From CAZPRY01 sp964589175 (GTDB taxonomy: Bacteria; Fidelibacterota; UBA2242), in contig CAZPRY010000019.1 of NCBI GenBank assembly GCA_964589175.1, positions 1-64,000 of the forward strand: a stretch of DNA of 64,000 nucleotides, in the 5' to 3' direction. Shown here piece after piece: positions 15,284 to 25,388 of this stretch. A program made the translations under genes and the position numbers. The notes under the pieces are model-generated. The model had not been told where the DNA came from and did not search any database. It worked only from the letters and a program-made list of their open reading frames with translations. Each line of letters opens with the position of its first letter. Position 1 is the stretch's first letter.

Positions 15284-17650
15284 ATGCTGTCGTACCTGAT
15301 CAGGAGAATTCCTCTTGCGCTATTGTTCTTTTGCTCTGCGGCAGGGATTATCGCGAACCACTGCCTGCGCTTAGCGCTGCCCGTGTGGTTTTCGGTTTTG
15401 CTGTTATTTTTCCTGGGCGCGGTAACGATAGCTCATCGTCGACAATCCTGGATTTTCATTGCAATCCTGATGTTTCTCTTGGGTGCTATCAATCACTCCC
15501 GGTCGACGGAACGGAGTCCGGGTCATCTCGCGAATCTTGCGCTGACAGACCAGCCTGACAGCCTGATGGCTGTGGTCGAATCGAGCGAAACCCTGGCGAA
15601 CGGACGGACCAAAATTCGCTTGCGCGATATCTCTGTTAAAAGGGGCGAATGGCGCAGCTATCGCAAAAAAATGCTTCTGACCATTAAAAGCGGAAAAACC
15701 GGTTTTATATATGGCGACCGGATTCGCTTTCAGGCGACCCTGCAGCAACCCGGTACAAAGAGGAATCCGGGTGAATTTGACTACCGGCGATTTCTGGCGA
15801 ATCACGATATATTCCTTATAGTCAGCCTCGATTCGCCCGCATCCGTAACGGCGATTGATAAGCCCCGTTTCTCCGTCCGTCGTTTGGCCGATCGCACGAA
15901 AACCGGCATCGAACAAATCATCGATCGGTCAGTGTACGGAGAACAAAACGCCATCCTGAAAGCCCTGATCGTCGGTGTACGAGGTGAAATCAGCGATGAA
16001 ACGGAAAGGGCCTTCATCGATTCCGGCGTTATTCATGTGCTGGCGGTTTCGGGATTGCATGTGGGCTATGTGACTTTGGTCTTCATGATCATTTTCGGAT
16101 TTCTGCGATTTCCGTATAAAACCAGGGTTCTTCTGACGATTGCGGGCCTCTGTTTTTATGCCCTGCTGGTCGATCTGAAACCGTCTGTCGTGCGGGCGGT
16201 GATCATGGCATCGCTGATCTTATTTGCCCGCGCTTTCGAAAAGGACAGCAATACCTATAATACTCTCGCCGGAGCAGCACTGGTTCAGACGATTTTTGCA
16301 CCGCTGCAAATCTTCGATATCGGATTTCAGCTTTCGTTTATAGCCGTCTTTTCGATTGTCTATATCTATACCCGTTTGCGGCAGTTCCTGCCGGAGAAAA
16401 TCGCGCAGATGATGGTGGAGAATCAAATATTGCGGTGGTTTCTGCAGGCTTTACTGGTGTCCCTGGCAGCCTTATTGGGTACGATTCCCATAACGGTCTA
16501 TTATTTCCAGCGGATTCCGATTATCTCCCTTTTGGCCAACCTGATTGTTATTCCGCTGGTCGGCTTGATCGGAGCCCTGGGATTTGCGCAGGTGATTCTG
16601 GGCAGCTGGCTCTCTTCAGTAAATATCGCCTACGGCGAGGTGCAGATGATTTTAATTGCCGGTCTAAAAAAGGTCATTCAATATTGCTCGCAATTTCCTC
16701 TGGCCTGGTTGCAGACGGCCCAAATTACACTCTTTACCCTTGCGCTGGCTTACATTCTGATTTATCTCATCCTCAATGCCGAAAAACGCCGCCAGCGTTT
16801 CGCCCTTCTGGTTGTAATTTTATTGATCGCCAACGTACGCATCTGGTCGACGGCTCTGGGAACACCGAAGTTACGGACCACTTTCCTTGATGTGGGGCAA
16901 GGTGACGCCATTTTTATTGAGCTGCCCGACGGCGGGAACATGTTGATTGACTGCGGAGACCGTTCGTTCCGCTGGGATGCGGGGGAGAAGATTGTCGCTC
17001 CCTACCTGCAGCGGCGTGGGATACACAAGATCGATTACCTGGTGCTCACCCATCCGCACAGCGATCATATCGGCGGGGCGCCCTATCTGCTGGAGCACTT
17101 TGACGTCGGGGAACTATGGGAAACGGCAATCGAGGGCCAGTCGGCGATCTACCGGCAGATTCATTATCTGGCGGATTCGCTGCACATCCCCGTGAAAACG
17201 ATGTACGCCGGTTCTTTTTTATCCCTGGCCGGGAACACGGCGATCCGTATTCTGCACCCATCCGAGGCCTTCATCGGCCTTCATCCCGGCGGATACAATG
17301 ATTATTCTCTGGTGATCAAGATGACGCACGGAGATATCGATTGGCTGTTTACCGGCGACACCGAAGCTTTCGCCGAACATTATATTGCCGGCTGGGGGAA
17401 TTTCCTTAATTCTGAAATTTTGAAAGTTCCTCATCACGGCAGCGCCACATCCTCGACTCTGGAGTTCCTGGACCATGTTCATCCCGAATACGCCTTGATA
17501 TCGGTAGGAGCCCGCAATCGCTTCCGGCATCCCTCTTCAAGGACTGTTGCGCACTACAATTCTATGCAAATCCGGCTTCACCGGACCGACCTGGAAGGGG
17601 CGCTGGTGATTGAATCGAACGGCTCCCGCTATAAAATCCGCGTCTGGTAG
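15284..17650 (+). CDS. comEC: ComEC/Rec2 DNA-uptake channel
   Basis: ComEC forms the inner-membrane channel for single-stranded DNA during natural transformation. The 788-residue product shows all three parts. Two N-terminal helices lead into an OB-fold DUF4131 region (about 1-200). The competence membrane domain carries VIHVLAVSGLHVGYV and about eight helices (220-510). A C-terminal metallo-beta-lactamase domain carries FLDVGQGDAIFI, THPHSDHIGG (about 588-597), FTGD and KVPHHGS, with the metal-binding His/Asp set intact. The last domain is the proposed nuclease that degrades the non-transported strand. No other com genes are visible nearby. Confidence 0.95.
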   Translation: MLSYLIRRIPLALLFFCSAAGIIANHCLRLALPVWFSVLLLFFLGAVTIAHRRQSWIFIAILMFLLGAINHSRSTERSPGHLANLALTDQPDSLMAVVESSETLANGRTKIRLRDISVKRGEWRSYRKKMLLTIKSGKTGFIYGDRIRFQATLQQPGTKRNPGEFDYRRFLANHDIFLIVSLDSPASVTAIDKPRFSVRRLADRTKTGIEQIIDRSVYGEQNAILKALIVGVRGEISDETERAFIDSGVIHVLAVSGLHVGYVTLVFMIIFGFLRFPYKTRVLLTIAGLCFYALLVDLKPSVVRAVIMASLILFARAFEKDSNTYNTLAGAALVQTIFAPLQIFDIGFQLSFIAVFSIVYIYTRLRQFLPEKIAQMMVENQILRWFLQALLVSLAALLGTIPITVYYFQRIPIISLLANLIVIPLVGLIGALGFAQVILGSWLSSVNIAYGEVQMILIAGLKKVIQYCSQFPLAWLQTAQITLFTLALAYILIYLILNAEKRRQRFALLVVILLIANVRIWSTALGTPKLRTTFLDVGQGDAIFIELPDGGNMLIDCGDRSFRWDAGEKIVAPYLQRRGIHKIDYLVLTHPHSDHIGGAPYLLEHFDVGELWETAIEGQSAIYRQIHYLADSLHIPVKTMYAGSFLSLAGNTAIRILHPSEAFIGLHPGGYNDYSLVIKMTHGDIDWLFTGDTEAFAEHYIAGWGNFLNSEILKVPHHGSATSSTLEFLDHVHPEYALISVGARNRFRHPSSRTVAHYNSMQIRLHRTDLEGALVIESNGSRYKIRVW

Positions 17651-18039
17651 GAATGAATAGCCTAAAATTTCGCGGGGAAGTAGCCGGATCGCCGGTTATT
17701 CCGGCGGGTATGAAACCGCCCGGGAAATCTGGTGCCGGGTAAGCTTGCCATGTTGTTATGTGAGCGATGAATCGGGTTTTACACCAGAGTGACGCGAATA
17801 AAATGCTGTAAGTCGTGCCAATAAAGATAAATAATTCAATTTATTTTCAACTTTTGTCGCGAAAATACATTCGTTCATACCAAATTATCATGAATTTCAT
17901 TATATTTTGGTAAGGATTGAATTAACGGCGATTATATTATTACTTTTTGAATGAGTCGTTAAAGTGATCTATTTTGCACGGGGTAATCGATTTAGAGTGA
18001 GAGGTTTCAGAATAATTAAATTTTTTTATCGAGGCTAAG
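17651..18039. other. Intergenic region between comEC and hybrid kinase
   Basis: The first 100 bases are GC-rich and can fold. CCGGCGGGT (17701-17709) faces ACCGCCCGG (17715-17723), giving an imperfect hairpin with a two-base internal mismatch. There is no T-run, so it is not a convincing terminator. From about 17820 the DNA turns strongly AT-rich up to the kinase start, as expected of a promoter region. No -35/-10 pair stands out enough to call, and no gene is evident. Confidence 0.5.
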
Positions 18040-21000
18040 ATGAGCACGATATTGGATATTATTTTTGTTGAGGATAACGAGGCGGACGCAAAGCTGGTCT
18101 TAAAGGAGATCCAGAAAGCCGGTTTTAAACCCTCACTCCGTGTAGTCGACAAAAAGCAAGCCTACCTTCGTGCCCTGGATGAAAAAATGCCGGATGTGAT
18201 TCTGGCAGACTATCGCCTGCCGCATTTCAGCGGGATGGCGGCTCTGGAAATTGCCAGAGAACAGTGTCCGCAGATCCCCTTTATCATTGTCACCGGTTCG
18301 CTGAATGAAGAGACGGCCGTCGATTGTATTAAGGCCGGAGCCTGGGATTATGTGATCAAGGATCACCTGGTCAGACTCGGAGCGGCTTTGAAAAACGCAC
18401 TGTCCCTGGCCGGGGCGCAATCTCAGAAGGAATCGGCCCAGAAAGCCTTTCTGGAATCGGAGGAAATCTACCGCACTATATTCCAGAATACGGGTGCGGC
18501 CACTATGATTGTTGAAGATGATATGACAGTCTCCCTGGTCAATGCCGAATTTGAACGCCTGACCGATTACACTCGCGAAGAGATCGAAGGAAAACATAAG
18601 TGGACCGAGTTCGTCCATCCGGATGATCTCCAGATGATGCTGGATTATCATAATCTGCGGAGGAACGAACCCGAGTCTGCGCCCCGTTCCTACGAAGCGC
18701 GTTGTATCCATAAAACAGGCCAGCTTCGTTATGTGCTGATATCGGCTGCAATCATCCCCGGATCGGATCAATCGGTTGTTTCGATGATTGACATTACGGC
18801 CATCCGGGACTCGGCCGCGGCCTTGCATAAAAGCGAGGATCGCTATAGAATCCTGGCCTCGAATATTCCCAATGGTATCGTCCTGATGTATGATGAAAAT
18901 CTGAAGTGTACCCTGGCGGAAGGTTCGGGTATTACGGAGGGCGGCCTTCTGCATGAAAATATTGAAGGAAAGCGGATCAGCGATATTTTCGATCCGGCGG
19001 CGGCGGAATTCTTTATCTCGCATTTCCGGGAGACGCTGAGTGGAAACCTGCGTATATTTGAAATTCCGTATCAAAATCGCTTATTTGAAGTTCGCACCAT
19101 GCCGTTGAAGAATGAGCAAGGGCAGGTATATGCTGGCTTGGCTCTCCTTCAGGACATTACGGAACGTAAAAGCATCGAAGAATCACTGCGGCAGAGCCAG
19201 GAAACCTATCAGAAACTGATGGAATCTTCTAAGGATGCGATTTTTCTGGAAATGCTCGAAGGAGTCATTCTACAATGCAATGATGCTGCGCTGCAAATGT
19301 TCGGTTATACCCGGGATGAGATGCTGCAATTGAACGTATCAGACCTGATTGCGCCCCAGGCCAGAGCAGATATTCCAGTAATCATCCAGGACCAGGTTGA
19401 GAAGGGCGGGGTATCAGTGGAATCGTTCAATATTCGTAAAAACGGCCAGGTTTTTCCGGTGGAGGTCCGTACGGGTCTGATTTCCTCCGGTGGGCAACAG
19501 CTCGTCACGGCCTTTGTGCGTGACTTGACGGAAGCCCGGCGCAACCAGAAAATTCAGCAGATTCCGAACATTATCGCCGGCACTGTCCACCAGAGCGCAA
19601 GCCTCAACGAACTGTTTGTTCGTATCCAGCATATCATCGGGGAGATCATGGATACGAAGAATTTTTTCCTGGCCCTGTATGATTCCTTAACGGATACGAT
19701 TTCGCTGCCCTATTTCGTGGATGAAAAGGATACATTCGATTCTTTCCCGGCCGGCAAGACATTAACCGGCTATGTGATCCGCAATGATCGTGCGCTGCTC
19801 GTGAGACAGGCAGAGATTGAGGAAATGGGGCGCAAAGGCCTCATCGAATTTCACGGTACCGTCTCCAAAGTCTGGCTGGGTGTTCCGCTCAAAGATAAGG
19901 ATAAAATCGGAGGCGCCCTGGTCGTCCAGAGCTATACCGATGAATTTGCCTATACGGAAGAGGATCTGGAATTTTTAGAGCTTATCTCAAACCATGTTAC
20001 ACTGGCCATCGACCGCAAACGGGCGGAAGAGGAACTACGCCTGAGTGAGGAGCGATTTTCGTCCATTTTCATGCAAAGCCCGCTGGCTATTATCATCACC
20101 CGCGTTTCCGATGGAATCATTGTCGATCTGAATCAGACAGCCTCGAAAGCACTCGGCCAGCGTCGGCAGGAAATCCTCGGCCGTACCTATGCCCAGCTGA
20201 TTGGATTACGGGAGAACTCCTTCGAGGACATTCAGAAGAGTCTTCATAAAAATCAATTCTATGGCGACATTGCCCTGAAATTTTATCCCCATTCAAAAGA
20301 AGAACGGGTCGGCTTGTTTTACGGGGTCAAGATCGATCTCGGCGGCGAAGAGTGTTTTGTCCACATGGTGCATGACATCACCGAGCAGCGCAAGGCAGAG
20401 GACGAACTGAAGCGGATCCATGCCATTTATCGGGAATCGATCGAAATGGCAAACGGACTGCCCTACCGTTTTAACTTTAAAAGGGGCAATTATGAATTTG
20501 TCGGAGACAATGCGATCAATCTCCTGGGTATCCCAGGCGAGGAATTGACCCCTCAAAAGATGGGCGAGATAACGAAAGAGATGATTGTCACCAATCCCGA
20601 AGCTCCCCGCGACCCATTTGCCTGCGGGAAGGCGTTCCGGGAAGGTAAAATAAAAAAGTACTGGATGGATCTTCGGGTTGTTCTGGATAGCGGGCAGGAA
20701 AAATGGCTGACAGATTCGGCCATTCCAATTGTGGATCCCGCGAATCATGAGATAATCGGATGCCAGGGTATTTTGCAGGACATAACGGAACGCAAGAGAA
20801 TCGAAGATCAACTCCTCCAGAGAGAAATGGAATTCAGGGCCCTGGTGGAAAATACGCCGGATGTCATCGCCCGCCTCGATGCCGATGGACGTTTGCTCTA
20901 TGTCAATCCTGTCGTCCAGGTGGAATTCGGATTAAAAGCCGAAGAAATACAGGGCAAAACACTGCGGGAACTTGCCCTGATTAAAGAAATCGTTGATGAT

Positions 21001-22689
21001 ATTTACGCCTGTTTGCATAGAGTCCACGAGACGCAGTCCGACCAGATGTTTGAGATGATGCTTGAAATTAATAGCCGGTCCAAGTATTTCTACACCCGCA
21101 TGGTACCGGAATTCTCGATCGATAAAAAAATAGAATCCGTACTGACCATTACCCGGGATATCACCGAAATCAAAAAAGCAGAATTTGCGCTGAAAGAGAG
21201 TGAAGAGCGCTACCGCACTCTTTTTAACAGCGGGACCGACAGCGTTTATGTTTTCGGGATAAATACGGACGGAACGCCGGCCAATTTTACCGAGGCCAAT
21301 GAGATCGCCTGTAAGAAATCCGGCTATACCCGTAAGCAATTTCAGAAAATGAATCTGCTGGAAATGATCGTCTCCGATCAGAAGGAATTCGCCCTGAATG
21401 TAATGGCGAGGCTTCAGACCGAGAAATATGCCCTTTACGAAACGGAACAGATTACCCGATCAGGCAGCAAGATTCCAATTGAAATGAGCATGCATTTAAT
21501 CGAGATGCACGGGGAGAATGTTGTGCTGGCGATTATACGCGATATCACCGAGCGGAAACAGATGGAACGGGAAATCCAGCGCTCGGAAAAACTGGAATCC
21601 GTCGGAATTCTCGCCGGTGGAATTGCCCACGATTTCAACAATATTCTGACCGTTATACTCGGCAATATCACGCTGGCCAAGATGCTTGCCGATCCGCAGT
21701 CAAAATTATACACGAAACTGAACGAGGCCGAAAAAGGCTCAATGCGGGCCCGCGACCTCACCCAGCAGCTGTTGACCTTCTCCAAGGGCGGGTCACCGAT
21801 TAAAAAGGCGACTTCCGTGGCGGAGCTGCTAAAAGAGTCGGCCGGTTTCGCGCTGACCGGATCCAATGTGAAGCCGGAGTTTACGATTTCAAGTAATCTC
21901 TGGACGGTTGAGGTGGATGAAGGCCAGATCAATCAGGTCTTCAATAACCTGGTGATCAATGCCGATCAGGCTATGCCGGAAGGCGGGCGTCTGTTTATCA
22001 TAGCGGAGAACGCCATCATCAAGGCTGATGAGAAACTGCCGCTGCAGCCCGGCCGTTATATCCGCATCACCTTGAAGGATGAAGGCATCGGTATCCCCAA
22101 AATGCATCTGAGTAAAATTTTCGATCCGTATTTCACCACCAAAGCCAAAGGCAGCGGTATCGGATTGACAACGGTATATTCCATCATCAAAAATCATGGT
22201 GGGCTCGTAACCGTCGATTCCGAACTGGGGGTCGGCACAAGCTTCTATATTTATCTGCCGGCCAGTACCAAAAAGATCGAATACGAAGACAATTTCAAGA
22301 TTAAAGATCTGACCGGTAAGGGCCGGATTCTGATCATGGACGATGAAGAAACCGTTCGGGAAGTTGCCGGACAGATGTTGATCATGCTGGGGTACGAGGT
22401 CGACTATGCCGTCGACGGTAGAGAGGCTATCGAGAAATACCGGCAGGCCATGGGCGGTTCCGGGCGTTTCGATGCGGTGATCATGGATCTTACCGTACCG
22501 GGCGGAATGGGCGGCAAGGAGACCATTAAGGAATTACTCAAGATTGATCCGGAAGTTACAGCTGTCGTTTCCAGCGGCTACTCGAACGATCCCGTTATGG
22601 CCAGTTTTAAAGATTACGGTTTTAAAGCAGTCGTTGCCAAACCTTATAAAGTGAAACACCTCGGTTCGACCTTGCACGAAATTCTATGA
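18040..22689 (+). CDS. Hybrid sensor histidine kinase: REC-multiPAS-GAF-HK-REC
   Basis: This 1549-residue soluble signalling protein has no membrane segment. An N-terminal receiver (phospho-acceptor Asp57 in VILADYRLP) is followed by a chain of about seven PAS/PAC modules interrupted by one GAF domain (about 515-665). Then come HisKA with GGIAHDFNNIL (His1197), a HATPase domain with GIGIP and GSGIGLTTVYSI, and a C-terminal receiver (Asp1483 in VIMDLTVPG). The layout suggests a phosphorelay that integrates several cytoplasmic signals such as redox or small ligands; the ligands cannot be read from sequence. Several PAC ends carry the usual DITERK motif. A zinc alcohol dehydrogenase starts nine bases after its stop and is probably co-transcribed. 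Confidence 0.93.
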   Translation: MSTILDIIFVEDNEADAKLVLKEIQKAGFKPSLRVVDKKQAYLRALDEKMPDVILADYRLPHFSGMAALEIAREQCPQIPFIIVTGSLNEETAVDCIKAGAWDYVIKDHLVRLGAALKNALSLAGAQSQKESAQKAFLESEEIYRTIFQNTGAATMIVEDDMTVSLVNAEFERLTDYTREEIEGKHKWTEFVHPDDLQMMLDYHNLRRNEPESAPRSYEARCIHKTGQLRYVLISAAIIPGSDQSVVSMIDITAIRDSAAALHKSEDRYRILASNIPNGIVLMYDENLKCTLAEGSGITEGGLLHENIEGKRISDIFDPAAAEFFISHFRETLSGNLRIFEIPYQNRLFEVRTMPLKNEQGQVYAGLALLQDITERKSIEESLRQSQETYQKLMESSKDAIFLEMLEGVILQCNDAALQMFGYTRDEMLQLNVSDLIAPQARADIPVIIQDQVEKGGVSVESFNIRKNGQVFPVEVRTGLISSGGQQLVTAFVRDLTEARRNQKIQQIPNIIAGTVHQSASLNELFVRIQHIIGEIMDTKNFFLALYDSLTDTISLPYFVDEKDTFDSFPAGKTLTGYVIRNDRALLVRQAEIEEMGRKGLIEFHGTVSKVWLGVPLKDKDKIGGALVVQSYTDEFAYTEEDLEFLELISNHVTLAIDRKRAEEELRLSEERFSSIFMQSPLAIIITRVSDGIIVDLNQTASKALGQRRQEILGRTYAQLIGLRENSFEDIQKSLHKNQFYGDIALKFYPHSKEERVGLFYGVKIDLGGEECFVHMVHDITEQRKAEDELKRIHAIYRESIEMANGLPYRFNFKRGNYEFVGDNAINLLGIPGEELTPQKMGEITKEMIVTNPEAPRDPFACGKAFREGKIKKYWMDLRVVLDSGQEKWLTDSAIPIVDPANHEIIGCQGILQDITERKRIEDQLLQREMEFRALVENTPDVIARLDADGRLLYVNPVVQVEFGLKAEEIQGKTLRELALIKEIVDDIYACLHRVHETQSDQMFEMMLEINSRSKYFYTRMVPEFSIDKKIESVLTITRDITEIKKAEFALKESEERYRTLFNSGTDSVYVFGINTDGTPANFTEANEIACKKSGYTRKQFQKMNLLEMIVSDQKEFALNVMARLQTEKYALYETEQITRSGSKIPIEMSMHLIEMHGENVVLAIIRDITERKQMEREIQRSEKLESVGILAGGIAHDFNNILTVILGNITLAKMLADPQSKLYTKLNEAEKGSMRARDLTQQLLTFSKGGSPIKKATSVAELLKESAGFALTGSNVKPEFTISSNLWTVEVDEGQINQVFNNLVINADQAMPEGGRLFIIAENAIIKADEKLPLQPGRYIRITLKDEGIGIPKMHLSKIFDPYFTTKAKGSGIGLTTVYSIIKNHGGLVTVDSELGVGTSFYIYLPASTKKIEYEDNFKIKDLTGKGRILIMDDEETVREVAGQMLIMLGYEVDYAVDGREAIEKYRQAMGGSGRFDAVIMDLTVPGGMGGKETIKELLKIDPEVTAVVSSGYSNDPVMASFKDYGFKAVVAKPYKVKHLGSTLHEIL

Positions 22690-22698
22690 GATATTGAC

Positions 22699-23727
22699 AT
22701 GAAAGCAATGCTTCTCGATCGAATTCTCTGTGTGAGTGAAACGGATAAACCACTACGATACGTCGATCTGCCCAGGCCGGAAATCCAGGCCGATGAGCTT
22801 TTAATCCGGGTTGCAGCTTGCGGCGTTTGTCATACCGAACTGGATGAAATCGAGGGTCGAACTCCTCCGCCCTGTCTACCCGTCATTCCCGGCCATCAGG
22901 TCGTTGGCCGGATCGTGGAATGCGGAGCGAACATCGAGGAGCATCAAGTCGGGGATCGGATCGGCGTTGCCTGGATTTATGCCGCTTGCGGGAAATGCGA
23001 CTTTTGTCTGGCCGGCGAAGAGAACTTGTGTGAACGATTTCTCGCAACGGGCCGGGATGTTGACGGCGGATATGCCGAATTTATGCGTGTACGTCCCGAG
23101 TTTGCATTTCGAATACCGGATGCCTTCACTGATTCGGAAGCGGCGCCCCTGTTATGCGCCGGCGCCATCGGCTACCGTTCCCTGCGCCTGACCGGACTCC
23201 GCAACGGTCAGAACCTGGGCTTAACCGGTTTCGGCGCCTCCGCCCATCTTGTGCTCAAAATGGCGCGTTATCAATTTCCCGATACTGACGTATATGTTTT
23301 CGCCAGACGTGAACAGGAACGCGAATTTGCACGTGAACTGGGAGCCGTCTGGGCCGGTGACACGACCGACCGGACTCCCGAAAAGCTGCATGCCATCATC
23401 GACACCACGCCGGCCTGGAAGACGGTCGTGGAAGCGTTGAATAACCTGCGGCCGGGCGGCCGATTGGTGATCAACGCCATTCGTAAAGAGGAAACCGATA
23501 AGGATTATTTGTTGAAACTGGATTACCCCCGGCAGCTCTGGATGGAGAAAGAGATCAAGAGCGTTGCCAATGTGGCCAAGCGGGATGTTAGCGAATTTCT
23601 CGACCTCGCAACAAAAATCCATATTAAGCCGGTCGTGCAGGAATATTCGCTGGCCCAGGCCAACGAGGCCCTGCTGGAATTGAAGGAGGGTCACATCCAG
23701 GGCGCCAAAGTCCTGAAAATTGGGTGA
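22699..23727 (+). CDS. Zinc-dependent alcohol dehydrogenase
   Basis: This 342-residue medium-chain dehydrogenase oxidises alcohols or reduces aldehydes with NAD(P). The catalytic zinc ligands lie in ACGVCHTELDE and in the PVIPGHQVVG block. The structural zinc site CGKCDFCLAGEENLC holds all four Cys. The cofactor loop is unusual: LGLTGFGASAHL instead of the common GxGxxG. That form is seen in a subgroup annotated as zinc-binding alcohol dehydrogenase family. It follows the hybrid kinase by nine bases and ends at a bidirectional terminator. The substrate is unknown. Confidence 0.88.
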   Translation: MKAMLLDRILCVSETDKPLRYVDLPRPEIQADELLIRVAACGVCHTELDEIEGRTPPPCLPVIPGHQVVGRIVECGANIEEHQVGDRIGVAWIYAACGKCDFCLAGEENLCERFLATGRDVDGGYAEFMRVRPEFAFRIPDAFTDSEAAPLLCAGAIGYRSLRLTGLRNGQNLGLTGFGASAHLVLKMARYQFPDTDVYVFARREQEREFARELGAVWAGDTTDRTPEKLHAIIDTTPAWKTVVEALNNLRPGGRLVINAIRKEETDKDYLLKLDYPRQLWMEKEIKSVANVAKRDVSEFLDLATKIHIKPVVQEYSLAQANEALLELKEGHIQGAKVLKIG

Positions 23728-23763
23728 AACCGACCGCGCTGCTGCAATATCGATCAAAAGAAT

Positions 23764-23800
23764 AAAGCCCTTCCTGACACCGTCCGGAAGGGCTTTCAAT
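23764..23800. terminator. Bidirectional terminator between convergent genes
   Basis: A perfect 11-bp stem (AAAGCCCTTCC at 23764-23774 with its complement at 23786-23796) encloses an 11-base loop. T-rich flanks exist on both strands. It lies between the plus-strand dehydrogenase stop (23727) and the minus-strand malic enzyme stop (23821), so it can end both transcripts. Confidence 0.85.
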
Positions 23801-23820
23801 TCATAATATTTCGATCCGGT

Positions 23821-25275
23821 CTAGCGGACCTGGGCGATGGCGTAATCCAGGGCCTTCTGGAGCATCGTCTGATCTGGCTCCCGGATGAAACCGGTATCCA
23901 TCAGCGACCGGGTCATGGAGCGCGAATATTCGATGTCCTTTTTAGCCTTCTGATAAGCCGCATCCCAACTCATTTCGATCCGTGCCACCCCGTCCCGGAT
24001 GGCCTGAATCGCGACATCGGCGGATTCGGTCGGGAAAACGGCCGCTTCGTCCATTGTCGGAACGATATTATCCGGATGAATGCCGCGGTCTTCGGCGAAT
24101 TTAGCCAGCGATCGGGCGGCGGCGATGGCCATCGTGTCCGTGACCTTTTTGGCGCGCACCATGAGGGCGCCTTTCAGAATTCCGGGGAAACCGAGCGAAT
24201 TATTCACTTGGTTCGCGAAGTCGCCGCGGCCCGTAGCCACGATATAGGCGCCGGCTTCTTTGGCAGCGTAGGGATAGATTTCGGGTACGGGGTTGGCGCA
24301 GGCAAAGACGATGGATTTCTTCGCCATGGAACGAATCCATTCGGGTTTGACCGTGCCGGGACCTGGCTTGGAGAGCGCGATGAGCACATCTGCGCCCTGC
24401 ATCGCCGCTCCGATGGTTGCGATTTTCCTGGGATTCGTCGTCCGGCAGAGTTCCCATTTGCGGTAGAATCGCTCATCGGCCTTAATGTCTTCCCGGTCGA
24501 CATTTAGCGAGCCTCTCGAATCGAACATTATGATATTTTCGGGATTGCCGCCGGCGGCGATGATAATCCGGGCGATAGTTGTATTGGAGGCCCCGGCGCC
24601 ATACATCACGATCTTTGTTTCGGAGATGTCGCGGTCGGTCAGTTTGAGGGCGTTGATCAGGCCGGCGAGTGTCACGCAGGCGGTGCCCTGGGCATCGTCA
24701 TGCCAGACCGGGATGTAGCACTCTTCACGTAGCGTATCGAGCACCTTGTAGCAGTTCGGTTGGGAAATGTCCTCAAGGTTGACGGCCCCAAAACTGGGCT
24801 GCAGGCGTTTTACAAATTCGATGATAACGTCCGGATCGTTCTCACCCTGCGCATCGCGGCTGTCGATGCAGAGCGCGACGGCATCCACGCCGCCCAGGTA
24901 TTTCATCAGGAAAGCCTTGCCTTCCATGACGCCCAAACCGCCGGAAGGGGTTACATTGCCGTCACCCAGAACGCGCGTGGAATCGCTGACGACGGCGACG
25001 AGATTTCCACGGTTGGAGAGTTCGAAAGAAGTGTCGTTATCGTCCCGAATCGTCGTTGACACTTTAGAGACACCCGGCGTATACCAGACATTGAACCAGT
25101 TGAATCCGAAGACGCCGGCCTTGGGCCCGGTCTGAATTTTACCGCCGTAGAATTTGTGGGCATCATGCGCAAGTTGTTTGAGAAAAAGAGTTTTGGCCCT
25201 GGCAATCTGTTCCTGGGTAAAATTCTCAGGAAAGACCTGATCGAGATTGCTGAGGTCCATCTTGATTTTTGCCAT
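23821..25275 (-). CDS. NAD(P)-dependent malic enzyme
   Basis: Malic enzyme interconverts malate with pyruvate plus CO2. The 484-residue chain has the N-terminal malic domain (WYTPGVSKVSTTIRDD, then GLGVMEGKAFLMKYLGGVDA and ALCIDSRD) and the C-terminal NAD-binding domain (MYGAGASNTTIARII, then FACANPVPEIYP). IPVWHDDAQGTACVTLAG is the metal- and substrate-binding block. The size matches the short bacterial type without a phosphotransacetylase extension. GGAGG precedes the ATG. It is the last gene of the long minus-strand hydrogenase/fumarate operon, 113 bases behind the hydrogenase protease gene, and links malate from the neighbouring fumarase to pyruvate. Confidence 0.93.
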   Translation of the reverse strand: MAKIKMDLSNLDQVFPENFTQEQIARAKTLFLKQLAHDAHKFYGGKIQTGPKAGVFGFNWFNVWYTPGVSKVSTTIRDDNDTSFELSNRGNLVAVVSDSTRVLGDGNVTPSGGLGVMEGKAFLMKYLGGVDAVALCIDSRDAQGENDPDVIIEFVKRLQPSFGAVNLEDISQPNCYKVLDTLREECYIPVWHDDAQGTACVTLAGLINALKLTDRDISETKIVMYGAGASNTTIARIIIAAGGNPENIIMFDSRGSLNVDREDIKADERFYRKWELCRTTNPRKIATIGAAMQGADVLIALSKPGPGTVKPEWIRSMAKKSIVFACANPVPEIYPYAAKEAGAYIVATGRGDFANQVNNSLGFPGILKGALMVRAKKVTDTMAIAAARSLAKFAEDRGIHPDNIVPTMDEAAVFPTESADVAIQAIRDGVARIEMSWDAAYQKAKKDIEYSRSMTRSLMDTGFIREPDQTMLQKALDYAIAQVR

Positions 25276-25388
25276 AATTTCCTCCCTACAGTTTCAAAAA
25301 AATAAAAATTTTCAGCAGCGTAAAAACAGACTATCTATCGATCAATTCATTGTTATCTGGCGGGGCATTCCCGATCGGGACGCGAATT

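Noticed and set aside
17722..17734. GGGAA-N4-GGTG resembling the core of a cobalamin riboswitch
   Set aside because: The B12 box and the surrounding conserved stems are missing, and the downstream gene is a sensor kinase, so a chance match is more likely.
17653..17742. 29-codon frame starting two bases after the comEC stop
   Set aside because: Close spacing is suggestive, but the ribosome site is poor and the peptide is low-complexity (Gly/Pro/Lys) from GC-rich hairpin sequence.
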